Assembly: GCA_029777335.1 (NCBI GenBank)
Contig: JAKOSN010000114.1
Location: forward strand, 1-64,000
Origin: Planctomycetota bacterium
GTDB lineage: Bacteria; Planctomycetota; Planctomycetia; Gemmatales; Gemmataceae
Reading direction: 5' to 3'
Length of the DNA stretch: 64,000 bases
The notes under the pieces were generated by a model, which saw only the letters and a list, made by a program, of their open reading frames with translations, searched no databases and was not told the DNA's origin. Numbering within the stretch: position 1 is the first letter of the stretch; each line of letters opens with the position of its first letter. This document shows, one piece after another, positions 6,749-19,531 of the stretch. The translations under genes and the position numbers were made by a program.

Positions 6749-9550
6749 TTACGCGTCCGGGGTGAAACTGCCCCGACGCGCGGCGTCGGCAGAGTAGAGT
6801 TTTCGTTGGCCGGCCTTGAAGAGCGCCAGCACGATGAGTTGGCCCAGGCGTCGCTCGCGCAGTCCCAGTTTGCCCGCCTCGCGAAAGCGCTCGGCAGCGA
6901 GTTCATATTCCCCCTGGTCCAGGGCCTGCAACCCTGCCAGGTAGACCGTCTGCCGCAGCGGTTCGTCGAGTTGCCAGGCCGAGCGGCGCGACGGATCAAC
7001 CTCGTTCCACCAGTGGCTGGCGTCGCTGTACTGCCCGGTGAGAAAACTCATCCGCCCCAGCAGGGCACGTGCGTGCAGCGCGGAGGGAGCGGTCGAGGTC
7101 GCGACCACCGTCAACGCCTCGCGTGCCTGCTCCTCCTGTTGTAGCCGAAGCGCCGCCAGTCCTTCGAGGTAATGCGCCTCGGCACCCAGTTCCCGATCCC
7201 CCTTGCAACGTTTCGTCGTTTCGATCGCTGTCGTGTACTGACCGGCGGCAAAGTGGGCAATCGCCGCCAGGTAGTGAAAGCGCGGATCGGGGACTGCCGG
7301 ACGTTCCATCACCCCTGCCTGAGCCGCCAACCCCGACAGATCGCCCTGCACGCACTGCAAGGCAGCGAGCATCCAGCGTGCGGTTTCATGAGTGGGTTGC
7401 TCCTGGAGACAGAGTTCCAGGTAGTGCCTGGCTCGTGCCGCATCGGGATTCGGTTCCGTGCCCTCGGGGATCGCCAGGGCCAGGCGCGCCCCCAGCAAGG
7501 CGAGCGCGGCCTGGGACTGCCCCTGATTCAACGCCAGGGCATGGTCGAGCGCCTGCAACCCCAGAGATCGCTGCCCGCGTTGCACCTCAAGAACCGCCCG
7601 ACGCAGGAGTGGGGTGACATCGGCCGGCGCCAACCGTTCCCAGTGCTGGAGCACCTCGACCGCCTGAGCGAGCTGTCCCTGGCGCGCATGCAGACAGGCC
7701 TTGCGATCGTGGCCCTGCAAATTCGCTGGCGCCAGCTGAAGCAGAACCTGCACGCTGCTCATCGCTCCATTTAGATCGCCCGCCTTCTCCTGGCGGGTCG
7801 ACCGCTGCAGCAGGAGCTCCACGCCTCGCACCGGATAATCCGAACCAAGAACTTCCGGGAAACCGCTCGCCGAGGCGGCCGCATACCGTTCGAGGCAGGT
7901 GTACTCCGCGTCCTCGGAATTCCATCCCTGCCTGGCGAAGTAGGCCTCCAGCGCCGGGCGATCCTGAAAGGCGCGAGCGAACAGGAGCAAGTCGCATTCA
8001 CCCCGCGCCTGGTGGACCGTGGCGGCCTGCGCATACAGCCAGGCGTGCTCAACAGCGAGCGCCTCGGGGTACGTGCGGGCCAGGTGATCATAGGCGGTGG
8101 CCGCCTGCGGATCGTGCGCCTTGATGGAGGCCAACACCTCGCACAGGCGCAGTTGATCCTCGCGGCTAAGCGGGAGCTGCAGCGCCCAGGCCTCGGCGTG
8201 GATGGCGGCACACAACCCCGCCCACTCCTGATTGCCCAGCAGATCGAAGCGGGCGAGCTGCTTGATGGCCCAGAGGACGTTGCGCGGGCGATCCTCGGGA
8301 TTGGTGGGCTTGCCCCGCGCGCCACAGAGCGCCAGGTAGCCCGTGGTCAAGGCGTCGGCGGGATCGAGTTCCACGGCGGCCCGCAGATGGCGATAGGCCT
8401 GATCGTATTTCTCCAGCCGCGTGAGTGCCAACCCCAGCCCGCGCAGCACCGGCAGGGTCGGGGGGGCATCCTGGAGAAGACGACTATAAAGATCGGCTGC
8501 CTCCTGATAATTCCCCAGGCGGTAATACGCCTGCGCCATTGCCTGTTGCCCCTGACGCATCAGCAGGGTCAGGTCGTTACCCAGCAGGGGACAGGTGTAG
8601 GCATGTTTCTCGCTCAGGCGTCGCACATAGGAGGCGGATTGGGGAAAGGCCTCGATCCAGGCGCGTTGCGGCGTCCCCTGCCAGAGGGAGAGTCCACGTG
8701 TTCCCATCGCTTTTTGCAGGACGCGGAGCGCCATGGAGCTATCGCCCCCGCCTGCCACCAGGGAGAGCCCCATTTGCAGGCCGACGAACGGACAGCCGGC
8801 ATCGACGCGGTTCGCTTCCGCGAGGAGGCGCAGACTGTCTTGCGGACGCCCCTGACGTGCCAGGAGAATCCCAAGATAGAGAGGAGGATCGAGAAATTGC
8901 TTGTTGCTGTGGCGATGAGCGGTTTCCAGCGTCTGCACGGCGTCTTCGGTCCGCCCCTCGCGCACCTCGCACAGCCCCCGCCAGAAGAAAGCCTCGGCAC
9001 ACCCCGGCTGGAGCGTCAGGGCCTGAGTGAGGAGCGAGTGGATGGCCTGGGTGTTACTTTCACTGCTGAACAGTCGGCGCACCTCGCCAAGCATGCCATT
9101 CAGCACCAGTTCGCGACCCTTCTCCTCGGGCTCGCCGAGCAACTGGGCTGCCTGGCGATAGTAGGCCAGGCTTTCGTCGAATTGCTTGTCGCGCAGCGAT
9201 TGCTCGGCGGCGCGGCGCAGGCATTCGCTATCCAGTTGTCGCAATCGCTCCTGCCATCCCTGCGAATGGCCGCCCTGGCTCTGCAGATCCAGCACGAGCT
9301 GGCGCGCGGCCTCCCAGTCGCCCTCTTCGAGCAATCGTTCTGCCCGAGCAAATGCCCGCCCTCGCCGTGGGCCATGGCCAAAGATCAGCCAGCCGACGAC
9401 AAGGCCAAGGACCACCACCGCTCCCCCCGCGCACAGAACCAGGGGAAGCGTGGCATCGGCGAGGAGCAGGGGGAGGAACGCTGGCACCACGACGAGCGCG
9501 GATGAGGAGCGCTGCGGGGTGAGATCAGGCTCGGCGACGGTCCCCTTCAT
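6749..9550 (-). CDS. Large TPR protein with N-terminal membrane anchor
   Basis: About 933 residues. Residues about 15-60 contain one or two hydrophobic segments (VVVPAFLPLLLADATLPLVL and GGAVVVLGLVVGWLIF), followed by a basic stretch GPRRGR. The rest is a near-continuous series of TPR and TPR-like helical repeats, such as WEAARQLVLDLQSQG, TEDAVQTLETAHRHS and YQEAADLYSRLLQDAP. I choose ATG at 9550 because GGGGAG lies upstream with suitable spacing; a GTG at 9571 in the same frame is the alternative. It follows hsp70-A by about 50 bases. The likely role is a membrane-bound scaffold presenting TPR surfaces to the Hsp70 machine; that is inference from context. Confidence 0.75.
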   Translation of the reverse strand: MKGTVAEPDLTPQRSSSALVVVPAFLPLLLADATLPLVLCAGGAVVVLGLVVGWLIFGHGPRRGRAFARAERLLEEGDWEAARQLVLDLQSQGGHSQGWQERLRQLDSECLRRAAEQSLRDKQFDESLAYYRQAAQLLGEPEEKGRELVLNGMLGEVRRLFSSESNTQAIHSLLTQALTLQPGCAEAFFWRGLCEVREGRTEDAVQTLETAHRHSNKQFLDPPLYLGILLARQGRPQDSLRLLAEANRVDAGCPFVGLQMGLSLVAGGGDSSMALRVLQKAMGTRGLSLWQGTPQRAWIEAFPQSASYVRRLSEKHAYTCPLLGNDLTLLMRQGQQAMAQAYYRLGNYQEAADLYSRLLQDAPPTLPVLRGLGLALTRLEKYDQAYRHLRAAVELDPADALTTGYLALCGARGKPTNPEDRPRNVLWAIKQLARFDLLGNQEWAGLCAAIHAEAWALQLPLSREDQLRLCEVLASIKAHDPQAATAYDHLARTYPEALAVEHAWLYAQAATVHQARGECDLLLFARAFQDRPALEAYFARQGWNSEDAEYTCLERYAAASASGFPEVLGSDYPVRGVELLLQRSTRQEKAGDLNGAMSSVQVLLQLAPANLQGHDRKACLHARQGQLAQAVEVLQHWERLAPADVTPLLRRAVLEVQRGQRSLGLQALDHALALNQGQSQAALALLGARLALAIPEGTEPNPDAARARHYLELCLQEQPTHETARWMLAALQCVQGDLSGLAAQAGVMERPAVPDPRFHYLAAIAHFAAGQYTTAIETTKRCKGDRELGAEAHYLEGLAALRLQQEEQAREALTVVATSTAPSALHARALLGRMSFLTGQYSDASHWWNEVDPSRRSAWQLDEPLRQTVYLAGLQALDQGEYELAAERFREAGKLGLRERRLGQLIVLALFKAGQRKLYSADAARRGSFTPDA

Positions 9551-9601
9551 CAACGGAATCTCCCCACTCACTGGCCCGGGTGAAAACCCCAGGGACGTCT
9601 T

Positions 9602-12280
9602 TTACAGAATCCCTTCGAGCAGACCGGCCGAATCATCTCCGGCGGACGTGGGACGACGACTCCGAAGGAGATTCTCCACCTTGGCCAGTTCCGTGTTCAA
9701 CCGGCGCGCCTCGCGCAGAACCGCGTGGGGATCTTCCTTCGCCTTTTGCGCCAACCCCTGGCCCTGTTTGGCGATCTGCCCCAGGCGTTCGTCGAGATCA
9801 CGCCGGCCGCGGGCATGGGCCTGCTTCCACACCGCCGAGAGATAATGCCGAAACCGATCGATCTCGGCTCGAGCGTCCTCCTCGGGGGAACGGGAGGACG
9901 CTTCCTCGAACTCCTCGTCGTCGCCACGACTGGTCGCCCGGCGGAGATCTTCCAGCGAGCTGGCGTATTTCTGCAAGGTGTTCCAGCATTCGCGATAAAG
10001 CGGCTGGTTTTTCTCCTTGTAGGCCTGCTCGGCAAGATGCTCGTGCCCATGGATCGGTTCGGTCAGTTCCTCGCGCTTGCGGCCGGTGTTCTCAACCAGT
10101 TCCTCGACCAGTTCATGACAGCGCGCGACCAGCTGAGCGAACCGGGGCCAGGGAGGATCGAGTACCTGGTCGCTTTCGCGCTCGACCTGCTGGTGCAGAT
10201 CGCGCAACTCGGCCAGGCGCTGAATGGCACGTGGCTCGTCCTCGTAGTAAAGCGCCTCATACAGATCCTGAGTTAGCTGGCTCAACCGTGCCTTGAAGCG
10301 GGTTCGCACTCCTCCGCTCAGCGGTTGCAACGCCTCCTCGATGGCGGTGCGCAGCTGATCGACCTCGCTGCGTGAGGGGGCGGCGGGAGGCGGAGGGCCC
10401 TGAATGATTGCCCGTTCAGTGCGACCAGCCTCGCGCACGCGGATCTTCACTTCAATGTTATGCTTGACGTCAATGTGGAACTCCACATCCACGGGGGATC
10501 CCACCGGGAGGCGCACATCCAGCCCGGTAATCTCCATCACCTTGATAATCCGGTTTTCCTCGAAGATGGGGACAACGATCCGTCCCGCCTGATCAACGGT
10601 GCGGCAGGTGGCGACGAAGGTCGCGGGCAAGGCGGCCCCCACGGGAGCCAGGATCTGCTTGACCCGGCGACGGTTTCGATTCAGCACCTCAATGGCGAGC
10701 GGCTTGGTCAGCAACTGCGTCGGCAGAACCCCCAACCCGAGCGAGGCGGTTGCGCGTTGCTCGCGATGGCGCACACAGGCCGGGATGCGCACCAGTTCCT
10801 GTCCCAGGTTGTCGCACACAATCAGTTCGAGGGCGTTGTCTGTGTTCGGCTGCAGCTCCATTTCAAGGGCGAAGGCGCCCTGCGGATCGAAGTAGCCTTC
10901 CTCGGTCAACCCCGTGGCGAAGGAGCGAACGCGCACCAGCCCGCCATGGCGCACCTCGGACACTCCCGGGCCGCGCACGCACCCCGTCAGCGTATATGGG
11001 GTCGCGGTCACGTTCACGGGACTGGTCCAGTGCAATTCCAGATCCAGCCCCTGCTCGCTGGGTCCCAGATCGAGATCGAGATCGGGCAAGAGCCCCTCCA
11101 CGCGCCGCGCCACCGGAAAGATATAACGCGTTCCGTGCGTTGCGGCCCGCAGTGCTGCGCCGTAGGCAACGCACAGATCTGGCTCATGCAGCAGTGGTTG
11201 CGGGGAACGCACATGCTCGGGAAGCTCGCTCTTGCAGAAAGCCGCCTGAATCGTCTCCCGCACCAGGGGAATACGGCTCGATCCACCGACAAGAATCACA
11301 TGATCGATATCGCTCAGTTTCAGGCCACATTTCTGGCGGGCCAGCGCCAGCGCCTGGTGGCAACACTCAATGGTGCGATGAATCTTATCCTTGATCAGCG
11401 CATGGAACGTTTCGCGGTCAATGGCGGCGTGCAGGCTCACTGGCTGACCGTGCTCATCGCGCACGACCTCGTCCAGATGGCGTTCCACGCGTTCCTGGGA
11501 AGAGAGTTCGATCTTGATCTGCTCGGCGAGATACTGGAGGCGCAGAAAGCGCGCCAGGCCGTCGGGGGTGGCACGGTCGAAGTTAATCGGCCCGGGATGA
11601 GCCTGCACGACCCGCTCCTGGAGATGCGTGGCGAGCAGACGATCAAAGTCATCGCCTCCCAGGAAGGGGTCGCCGCTGACGGAGAGCACCTCGTAATCGC
11701 CAAACCGGCGGCGAATGAGGGAGACGTCGAAGGTTCCGCCACCCAGATCGTAAACGAGATAGGTGGCATCGCCATGGTTCTCGATCCAGGAGTAGTAAAT
11801 GGCGGCCGCGGTCGGTTCGTGCAGCAGTTCGACCACCTCGAAGCCAGCGCGTTCCCCGGCTCGGCGCGTATCCTCAATCTGGTTGTGGTTGAAGTAGGCC
11901 GGCATGGTGATGATCGCCGAGTCGATCAGCAAGCGCGGATCGGCCACGACCGAGGCCAGTGCTTCCCGACAACGGCACAGAATCTGTGCCGACACCTCGA
12001 CCGGGGTGAGGTTGTTCTCCCCGACGCAAAAAGTCCGTTCGAGCCCAAGATGGCGTTTCACTGAGGTGACCGGCTCCTGGGTCCCTTGCCCCCGCAGGGC
12101 AATGGCGGATCGGCCAACAACCACCCGCTTCTGCTCCGGATGCATCGCCACCACCGAGGGGACGGTCGGAAGGCCGTGCTCCTCCACGCCAGTGATGAGG
12201 GCGGAATCGGTAGGATCGAGCAGGGCGATAACGCTATTGGTGGTGCCCAGGTCGATGCCGACGGTCTTGCGAATCTTCAT
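9602..12280 (-). CDS. Hsp70-family chaperone with extended C-terminus (hsp70-A)
   Basis: About 892 residues, well above the usual 610-650 of DnaK. The nucleotide-binding domain (about 1-385) is well preserved: GIDLGTTNSVIALLD near residue 8, HEPTAAAIYYS, YDLGGGTFDVSLIRR near 175, and VILVGGSSRIPLVRE near 330. A substrate-binding-like beta region follows, with LDVRLPVGSPVDVEFHIDV near 590. After that comes a long, highly charged helical tail (about 640-892) much longer than the DnaK lid. ATG at 12280 gives the canonical MKIRKTVGIDLG start; a GTG three codons upstream is possible. It is first in the seven-gene minus-strand block and divergent from the hybrid histidine kinase. The protein is probably cytoplasmic. 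Confidence 0.88.
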   Translation of the reverse strand: MKIRKTVGIDLGTTNSVIALLDPTDSALITGVEEHGLPTVPSVVAMHPEQKRVVVGRSAIALRGQGTQEPVTSVKRHLGLERTFCVGENNLTPVEVSAQILCRCREALASVVADPRLLIDSAIITMPAYFNHNQIEDTRRAGERAGFEVVELLHEPTAAAIYYSWIENHGDATYLVYDLGGGTFDVSLIRRRFGDYEVLSVSGDPFLGGDDFDRLLATHLQERVVQAHPGPINFDRATPDGLARFLRLQYLAEQIKIELSSQERVERHLDEVVRDEHGQPVSLHAAIDRETFHALIKDKIHRTIECCHQALALARQKCGLKLSDIDHVILVGGSSRIPLVRETIQAAFCKSELPEHVRSPQPLLHEPDLCVAYGAALRAATHGTRYIFPVARRVEGLLPDLDLDLGPSEQGLDLELHWTSPVNVTATPYTLTGCVRGPGVSEVRHGGLVRVRSFATGLTEEGYFDPQGAFALEMELQPNTDNALELIVCDNLGQELVRIPACVRHREQRATASLGLGVLPTQLLTKPLAIEVLNRNRRRVKQILAPVGAALPATFVATCRTVDQAGRIVVPIFEENRIIKVMEITGLDVRLPVGSPVDVEFHIDVKHNIEVKIRVREAGRTERAIIQGPPPPAAPSRSEVDQLRTAIEEALQPLSGGVRTRFKARLSQLTQDLYEALYYEDEPRAIQRLAELRDLHQQVERESDQVLDPPWPRFAQLVARCHELVEELVENTGRKREELTEPIHGHEHLAEQAYKEKNQPLYRECWNTLQKYASSLEDLRRATSRGDDEEFEEASSRSPEEDARAEIDRFRHYLSAVWKQAHARGRRDLDERLGQIAKQGQGLAQKAKEDPHAVLREARRLNTELAKVENLLRSRRPTSAGDDSAGLLEGIL

Positions 12281-12911
12281 GCTGTGCACGCACGCTGGGG
12301 AATGCTAGTTACCGGAAAGTATTATTGTGGAGCACAGCAAGCCGAGATGCCAGAGGAAAATAGGGACTATCCGAGCAACTCCATCTCTGCGCGGAAAGCC
12401 GATGCATCGCGCTGCTCAGAACGGCTGACTGCGGAGTCTTCTGGGAGGGAGCGCGGAGTGCTCGCCCTTTCCTGCGCATGAAATCCCTCTGGGCGAAGCA
12501 AGCTACTTGTGAGGCGAGATGCGCGAGGATAAAATAAAGACGGATATCAGTTTGCCCGTTGTTGTGGCACCGCGTTCGTGTGGTGCAGGTCGGCGGGTGG
12601 GTCGCGTCAGAAACCTCCTCTCCCAGCCTCTGGTGGTTGCCCCCTCTCAGGACTTCCTTGTTCCGAGAGGTATATCCAACCGCCAGCGCGGAGGCTGATG
12701 CTCTTGTGCCGTGGCTGCTTCCCTTCACCCAGGAAGGAAGTGGTCGGCGGACCCAGTTTCAATTTGCCCCTTCCTCTCCCTGCAATTGACTGCAATGTGC
12801 GTGCAGAAAGCGAGCAATTGAAAACCAGCGACCCAGGGAACAAGCGGAGGCGCGTACACCGTCGCGAGCATCAGTTTGGAGGACGCCGAGACGACCCGAC
12901 GGGAGACTGCC
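12281..12911. other. Divergent intergenic region between hsp70-A and the hybrid kinase
   Basis: About 630 bases without a believable gene. Both flanking genes start here in opposite directions, so promoters for the chaperone block and the kinase must lie inside. AT-rich patches occur near 12318-12327 and 12530-12537, but I find no -35/-10 pair with 17-base spacing and no CIRCE-type heat-shock inverted repeat. Short open frames across it look like random low-complexity translation. Confidence 0.6.
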
Positions 12912-16583
<3,672 letters not shown>

Positions 16584-16661
16584 GCACGCGCCGACCGGCG
16601 TCCTGATGCATGATCGGAAGAAGAACCATGGATCGCCTGGCTCCACCAGGAGGGGGAAAAT

Positions 16662-18140
16662 TCAGGGCGCCGTCAACCACGCCTCGGGTTCTGCTGCCAG
16701 GTTGGAGGGCGCCACGGGAGTTATCGGGAAGCGTTTTTGTCGCTGCTCGACGATTTCTCTGGCAGCGTGGTGTCGCGAGGCCACTCCCGGTTGAGGATAA
16801 AGTCCCCCGCCAAGAATCAGAGCGGCCAGGGTAAGGACGGTAAAGCGTTCGCGCCAGCCGACCATGAGTGGCACCGACGCGACATGGCGTGTACCGGTGA
16901 AGAGCAGAAAATAGGCGCGTAACACCGCGATCCCGTTCAACGCGGCGACCGCGACGACTGCCACGCCCACATAGGCGTATTCCTCCACCGCCCCATCGAC
17001 CAGGAGTTCCATCCCCAGAAAGCCGAATGTGCCAGGGAACCCCACACTCGCCAGCCCCGTCAGCATGAAGCAGACCGCCAGGGACGGGGTGTGCTCATAC
17101 AACCCATGAAAGTTGGCCAGCGACATCCGCCCATGCCGTGCTTCCAGGGCGCGAATGGTCAAGCCAAATCCCGCGAGCGCAAGTCCCACCGACAACCACA
17201 CACACAGGGCGCCGGTGAGGCCAAGGGGCGGTTCCCCCGAAGGAGAAAGGTTCGCGATGGTATCCATGCCAACCAGAACAAGGGCCGCATGGCTGAGGAA
17301 AAGGTAGCAGAAAAAACGGCGGGCCTCGCGCTGGATCAGCGCCATCCCCGCGGCATAAATCGCTGTGATCAGCGACATCACCCCAATGGTGCGCAGAATC
17401 CATTCGGGGGCATTGGGCAGCACCAAGCGGACCGCCGCATAGGCGCCCGTCATGGGGGCGAGATAAAGGAGCGCGGTTCCAAAAGTGGCATGCTCGAAGA
17501 GATCCGTGGTCCAGCAATGAAACGGGGCGATCCCGCAGCGAATAAAGATCGCGAGCATCAGCGGAACCATCGCCATCCAGGTGTGGACCCCATGGTTTCC
17601 TTCCATCTGAACCATGCCCCACCCCACCACGAGCAAGGTGACGAAGAGGAGCATGTGCCAGGCGAACACGCCCGTGGGGCGACGGCGTGCGCGCAACTCC
17701 AGGTACGGTTGCACAGTGCCAGCGGCCAGCAAGGCAATCAGCCCCCAGGGTTCCTTGCAGCAGAGCGTGGCGAGCATGATTGCCTCGGCCGCCAGGCTCC
17801 AGGCAAACGAAAAACGGCGAATCTTGGTCCGCAAAGTGGCACAGAAGGTGAGGAAGTAAAGAAAGGCCCCCAGGGGCAGAAGGGGAGCATTCAGATCGTC
17901 TATCACCATGAAATGCTGCCCCAGCACTGGGGTGATCAGGCTGTAGGGATCGCTGGATTCCGTCCCCCGGGAGAGGACAAAATCGCCCCAGGCTCCCAGG
18001 GTACACAGGAGCGCCAGGGCCGAGATCACCACCGACCACTTCCGAGCATCCACCCGCTCGCGCATGCGCCCAACCCCAAGTGCCCCCCCAAGCAGGAGGA
18101 ACAGGGCCAGTTCGAGCCAGGGGAGGTGGAGTTCGCTCAT
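16662..18140 (-). CDS. Second proton-antiporter-like membrane subunit of the Dab unit (NuoM/MrpD-like)
   Basis: 492 residues, almost entirely membrane segments (about 13), of the proton-conducting antiporter family found in complex I (NuoL/M/N) and Mrp. The segment with [19 protein letters not shown] corresponds to the conserved discontinuous helix with its proton-path residues. ATG at 18140 overlaps the TGA of DabB (ATGA) and has GGAGG seven bases upstream, so the two are translationally coupled. Known Dab complexes need DabA plus one NuoL-like DabB; here a second, diverged antiporter subunit follows. It ends 78 bases from the end of the convergent kinase gene. A role as an extra proton channel is inference. 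Confidence 0.8.
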   Translation of the reverse strand: MSELHLPWLELALFLLLGGALGVGRMRERVDARKWSVVISALALLCTLGAWGDFVLSRGTESSDPYSLITPVLGQHFMVIDDLNAPLLPLGAFLYFLTFCATLRTKIRRFSFAWSLAAEAIMLATLCCKEPWGLIALLAAGTVQPYLELRARRRPTGVFAWHMLLFVTLLVVGWGMVQMEGNHGVHTWMAMVPLMLAIFIRCGIAPFHCWTTDLFEHATFGTALLYLAPMTGAYAAVRLVLPNAPEWILRTIGVMSLITAIYAAGMALIQREARRFFCYLFLSHAALVLVGMDTIANLSPSGEPPLGLTGALCVWLSVGLALAGFGLTIRALEARHGRMSLANFHGLYEHTPSLAVCFMLTGLASVGFPGTFGFLGMELLVDGAVEEYAYVGVAVVAVAALNGIAVLRAYFLLFTGTRHVASVPLMVGWRERFTVLTLAALILGGGLYPQPGVASRHHAAREIVEQRQKRFPITPVAPSNLAAEPEAWLTAP

Positions 18141-19531
18141 CCCAGGTCCTCCAGAGAGCCTGCCGACGGGCTCAGTTGGTCCGATTCGCGGGATTCTCCC
18201 CCGGAAAGCACATTGGTCCAACGGCGTTCCATGGCGTCGCACCAGCGAAAGAGTGTGGTGAAGGGACGCGTGACATACTCGGTCAGGCAGGAATCAAGAT
18301 AGCCCCGTTCCACAAAGAAGCGGTAACTCCAGATGCGGAGCGCTTCGGGGAAGTAGCCGCCCCAGGAACCGGAGAGACGGGGCAGACGCGAGCCAATTGC
18401 ATTCTCCATCGCCCGGTAGTCATGCAACAATGTGGGGGCACGCAGAAACTGCAACGTCCGCAAACAGGCGTGTCCAAGCAGGTGTGCCAGAGCGATCCAG
18501 CGGAAGCCCAGGCCGATTTCTGCCACGATAATCCCGACCTGGGTTAACGAAGCAAACGAGAGCGCACTCTTGATGTCGGTCTGCGCGCGCGTTGCCAGGG
18601 CAGCGAACACGGCGGTGAGCAATCCCACGGCGACAACCGCCGCGGCCAGCCAGGGGGAAAGAGCAATGATCGGTCCAACCCGCAACAGCAGATAGGCTCC
18701 CAGATGCACCGATAAGGCCCCGTAGAAGATGGCACTGGAAGGAGTGGGACCTTCCATGGCGCGGGGAAGCCAGCCAGAGAACGGCACCAGGGCCGACTTC
18801 CCCATGGCGGCCACCAGGAGGAGCAACCCGACAATGAGCGCCTGCTTCTGCGTGAGTGCCGCCTGGCCTCCTGGCCACGCCCCCGTGCCCAGAAGCGCGT
18901 CGAAATCCCCTTCACTGCGCAGATGATGCAGAACCAGGGCCGCCGTGAGGAAGGCCGCATCGGAGACCCGATAAACAGCCCAGACCCGAAGACCATTCTG
19001 CACGGGCATCGGCCGCTCGTGGAAGAACGCCACCAGTAACGCCGACGACAACCCTACCAACTCCCATCCGGTAAACAAGGTTTCGATCGTTCCAGCCAGA
19101 GCGCTCAGCACCATCCCCACGACGAACATGGCATAGAGAACAAAGAACCGGTTGTAACCAGGGTCGCGATGCAGATAGCGCGTTCCAAACGCTCCAATCG
19201 TTCCACAGAGCAGGAAGGCGAGAAACACAAAGGGGAGCGAAAGCGCATCAAAGCGGAGTTTGAACGAGAAGTGATAGTGCGGTTGCTGCAGGTGAACCCA
19301 GTCGCCCACGCCAATGGTCCGGTGATCCAGTCCCTGCCCCAGCAACAGGCCAAGGACGGCAATCGCCGCCAGCAGGCCGATACAGATGGAGATCGCCACC
19401 AGCCGACTGGTAGCATCCTCGGGCAAGGGTTTCCTGAGCAACGACGCGATTCCGAGGACCGCAAACAACACGACCGGGGCCCCCACCACGGTGAGACCCA
19501 GGACTGTCGTGAGTGTTTCCATGTCAAACAT
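18137..19531 (-). CDS. dabB: DabB-like proton-conducting membrane subunit (NuoL family)
   Basis: 464 residues, multi-pass. The family core is clear: [21 protein letters not shown] holds the conserved glutamate of TM5 (the W-E-L-V-G motif), and [20 protein letters not shown] holds the lysine of TM7 and the PTPSSA motif. In Dab/MpsA systems this subunit is thought to carry cation flow that powers DabA. The ATG at 19531 overlaps the last eight bases of dabA (ATGTTTGA), so the two are coupled. It is shorter than NuoL (about 610), as is usual for DabB. The next gene overlaps by four bases. Confidence 0.85.
   Translation of the reverse strand: MFDMETLTTVLGLTVVGAPVVLFAVLGIASLLRKPLPEDATSRLVAISICIGLLAAIAVLGLLLGQGLDHRTIGVGDWVHLQQPHYHFSFKLRFDALSLPFVFLAFLLCGTIGAFGTRYLHRDPGYNRFFVLYAMFVVGMVLSALAGTIETLFTGWELVGLSSALLVAFFHERPMPVQNGLRVWAVYRVSDAAFLTAALVLHHLRSEGDFDALLGTGAWPGGQAALTQKQALIVGLLLLVAAMGKSALVPFSGWLPRAMEGPTPSSAIFYGALSVHLGAYLLLRVGPIIALSPWLAAAVVAVGLLTAVFAALATRAQTDIKSALSFASLTQVGIIVAEIGLGFRWIALAHLLGHACLRTLQFLRAPTLLHDYRAMENAIGSRLPRLSGSWGGYFPEALRIWSYRFFVERGYLDSCLTEYVTRPFTTLFRWCDAMERRWTNVLSGGESRESDQLSPSAGSLEDLG

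Noticed and set aside
8012-9505. A 497-codon plus-strand frame opposite the large TPR gene
   Set aside because: The minus strand gives regular TPR repeats; this one shows no domain or ribosome site.
10460-12064. A 534-codon plus-strand frame opposite hsp70-A
   Set aside because: Antisense to the nucleotide-binding domain of an Hsp70; no coding signals of its own.
12555-12580. Possible sigma-54 promoter (TGGCAC near 12564)
   Set aside because: The -12 element reads TTCG, not TTGC, so the key GC is missing.
12309-12728. A 139-codon minus-strand frame in the gap before hsp70-A
   Set aside because: It has no recognisable motif, a Ser/Arg/His-rich random look and no ribosome site; treated as non-coding.
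17091-18302. A 403-codon plus-strand frame opposite the antiporter-like subunit
   Set aside because: It is the charged, low-complexity complement of hydrophobic membrane helices.
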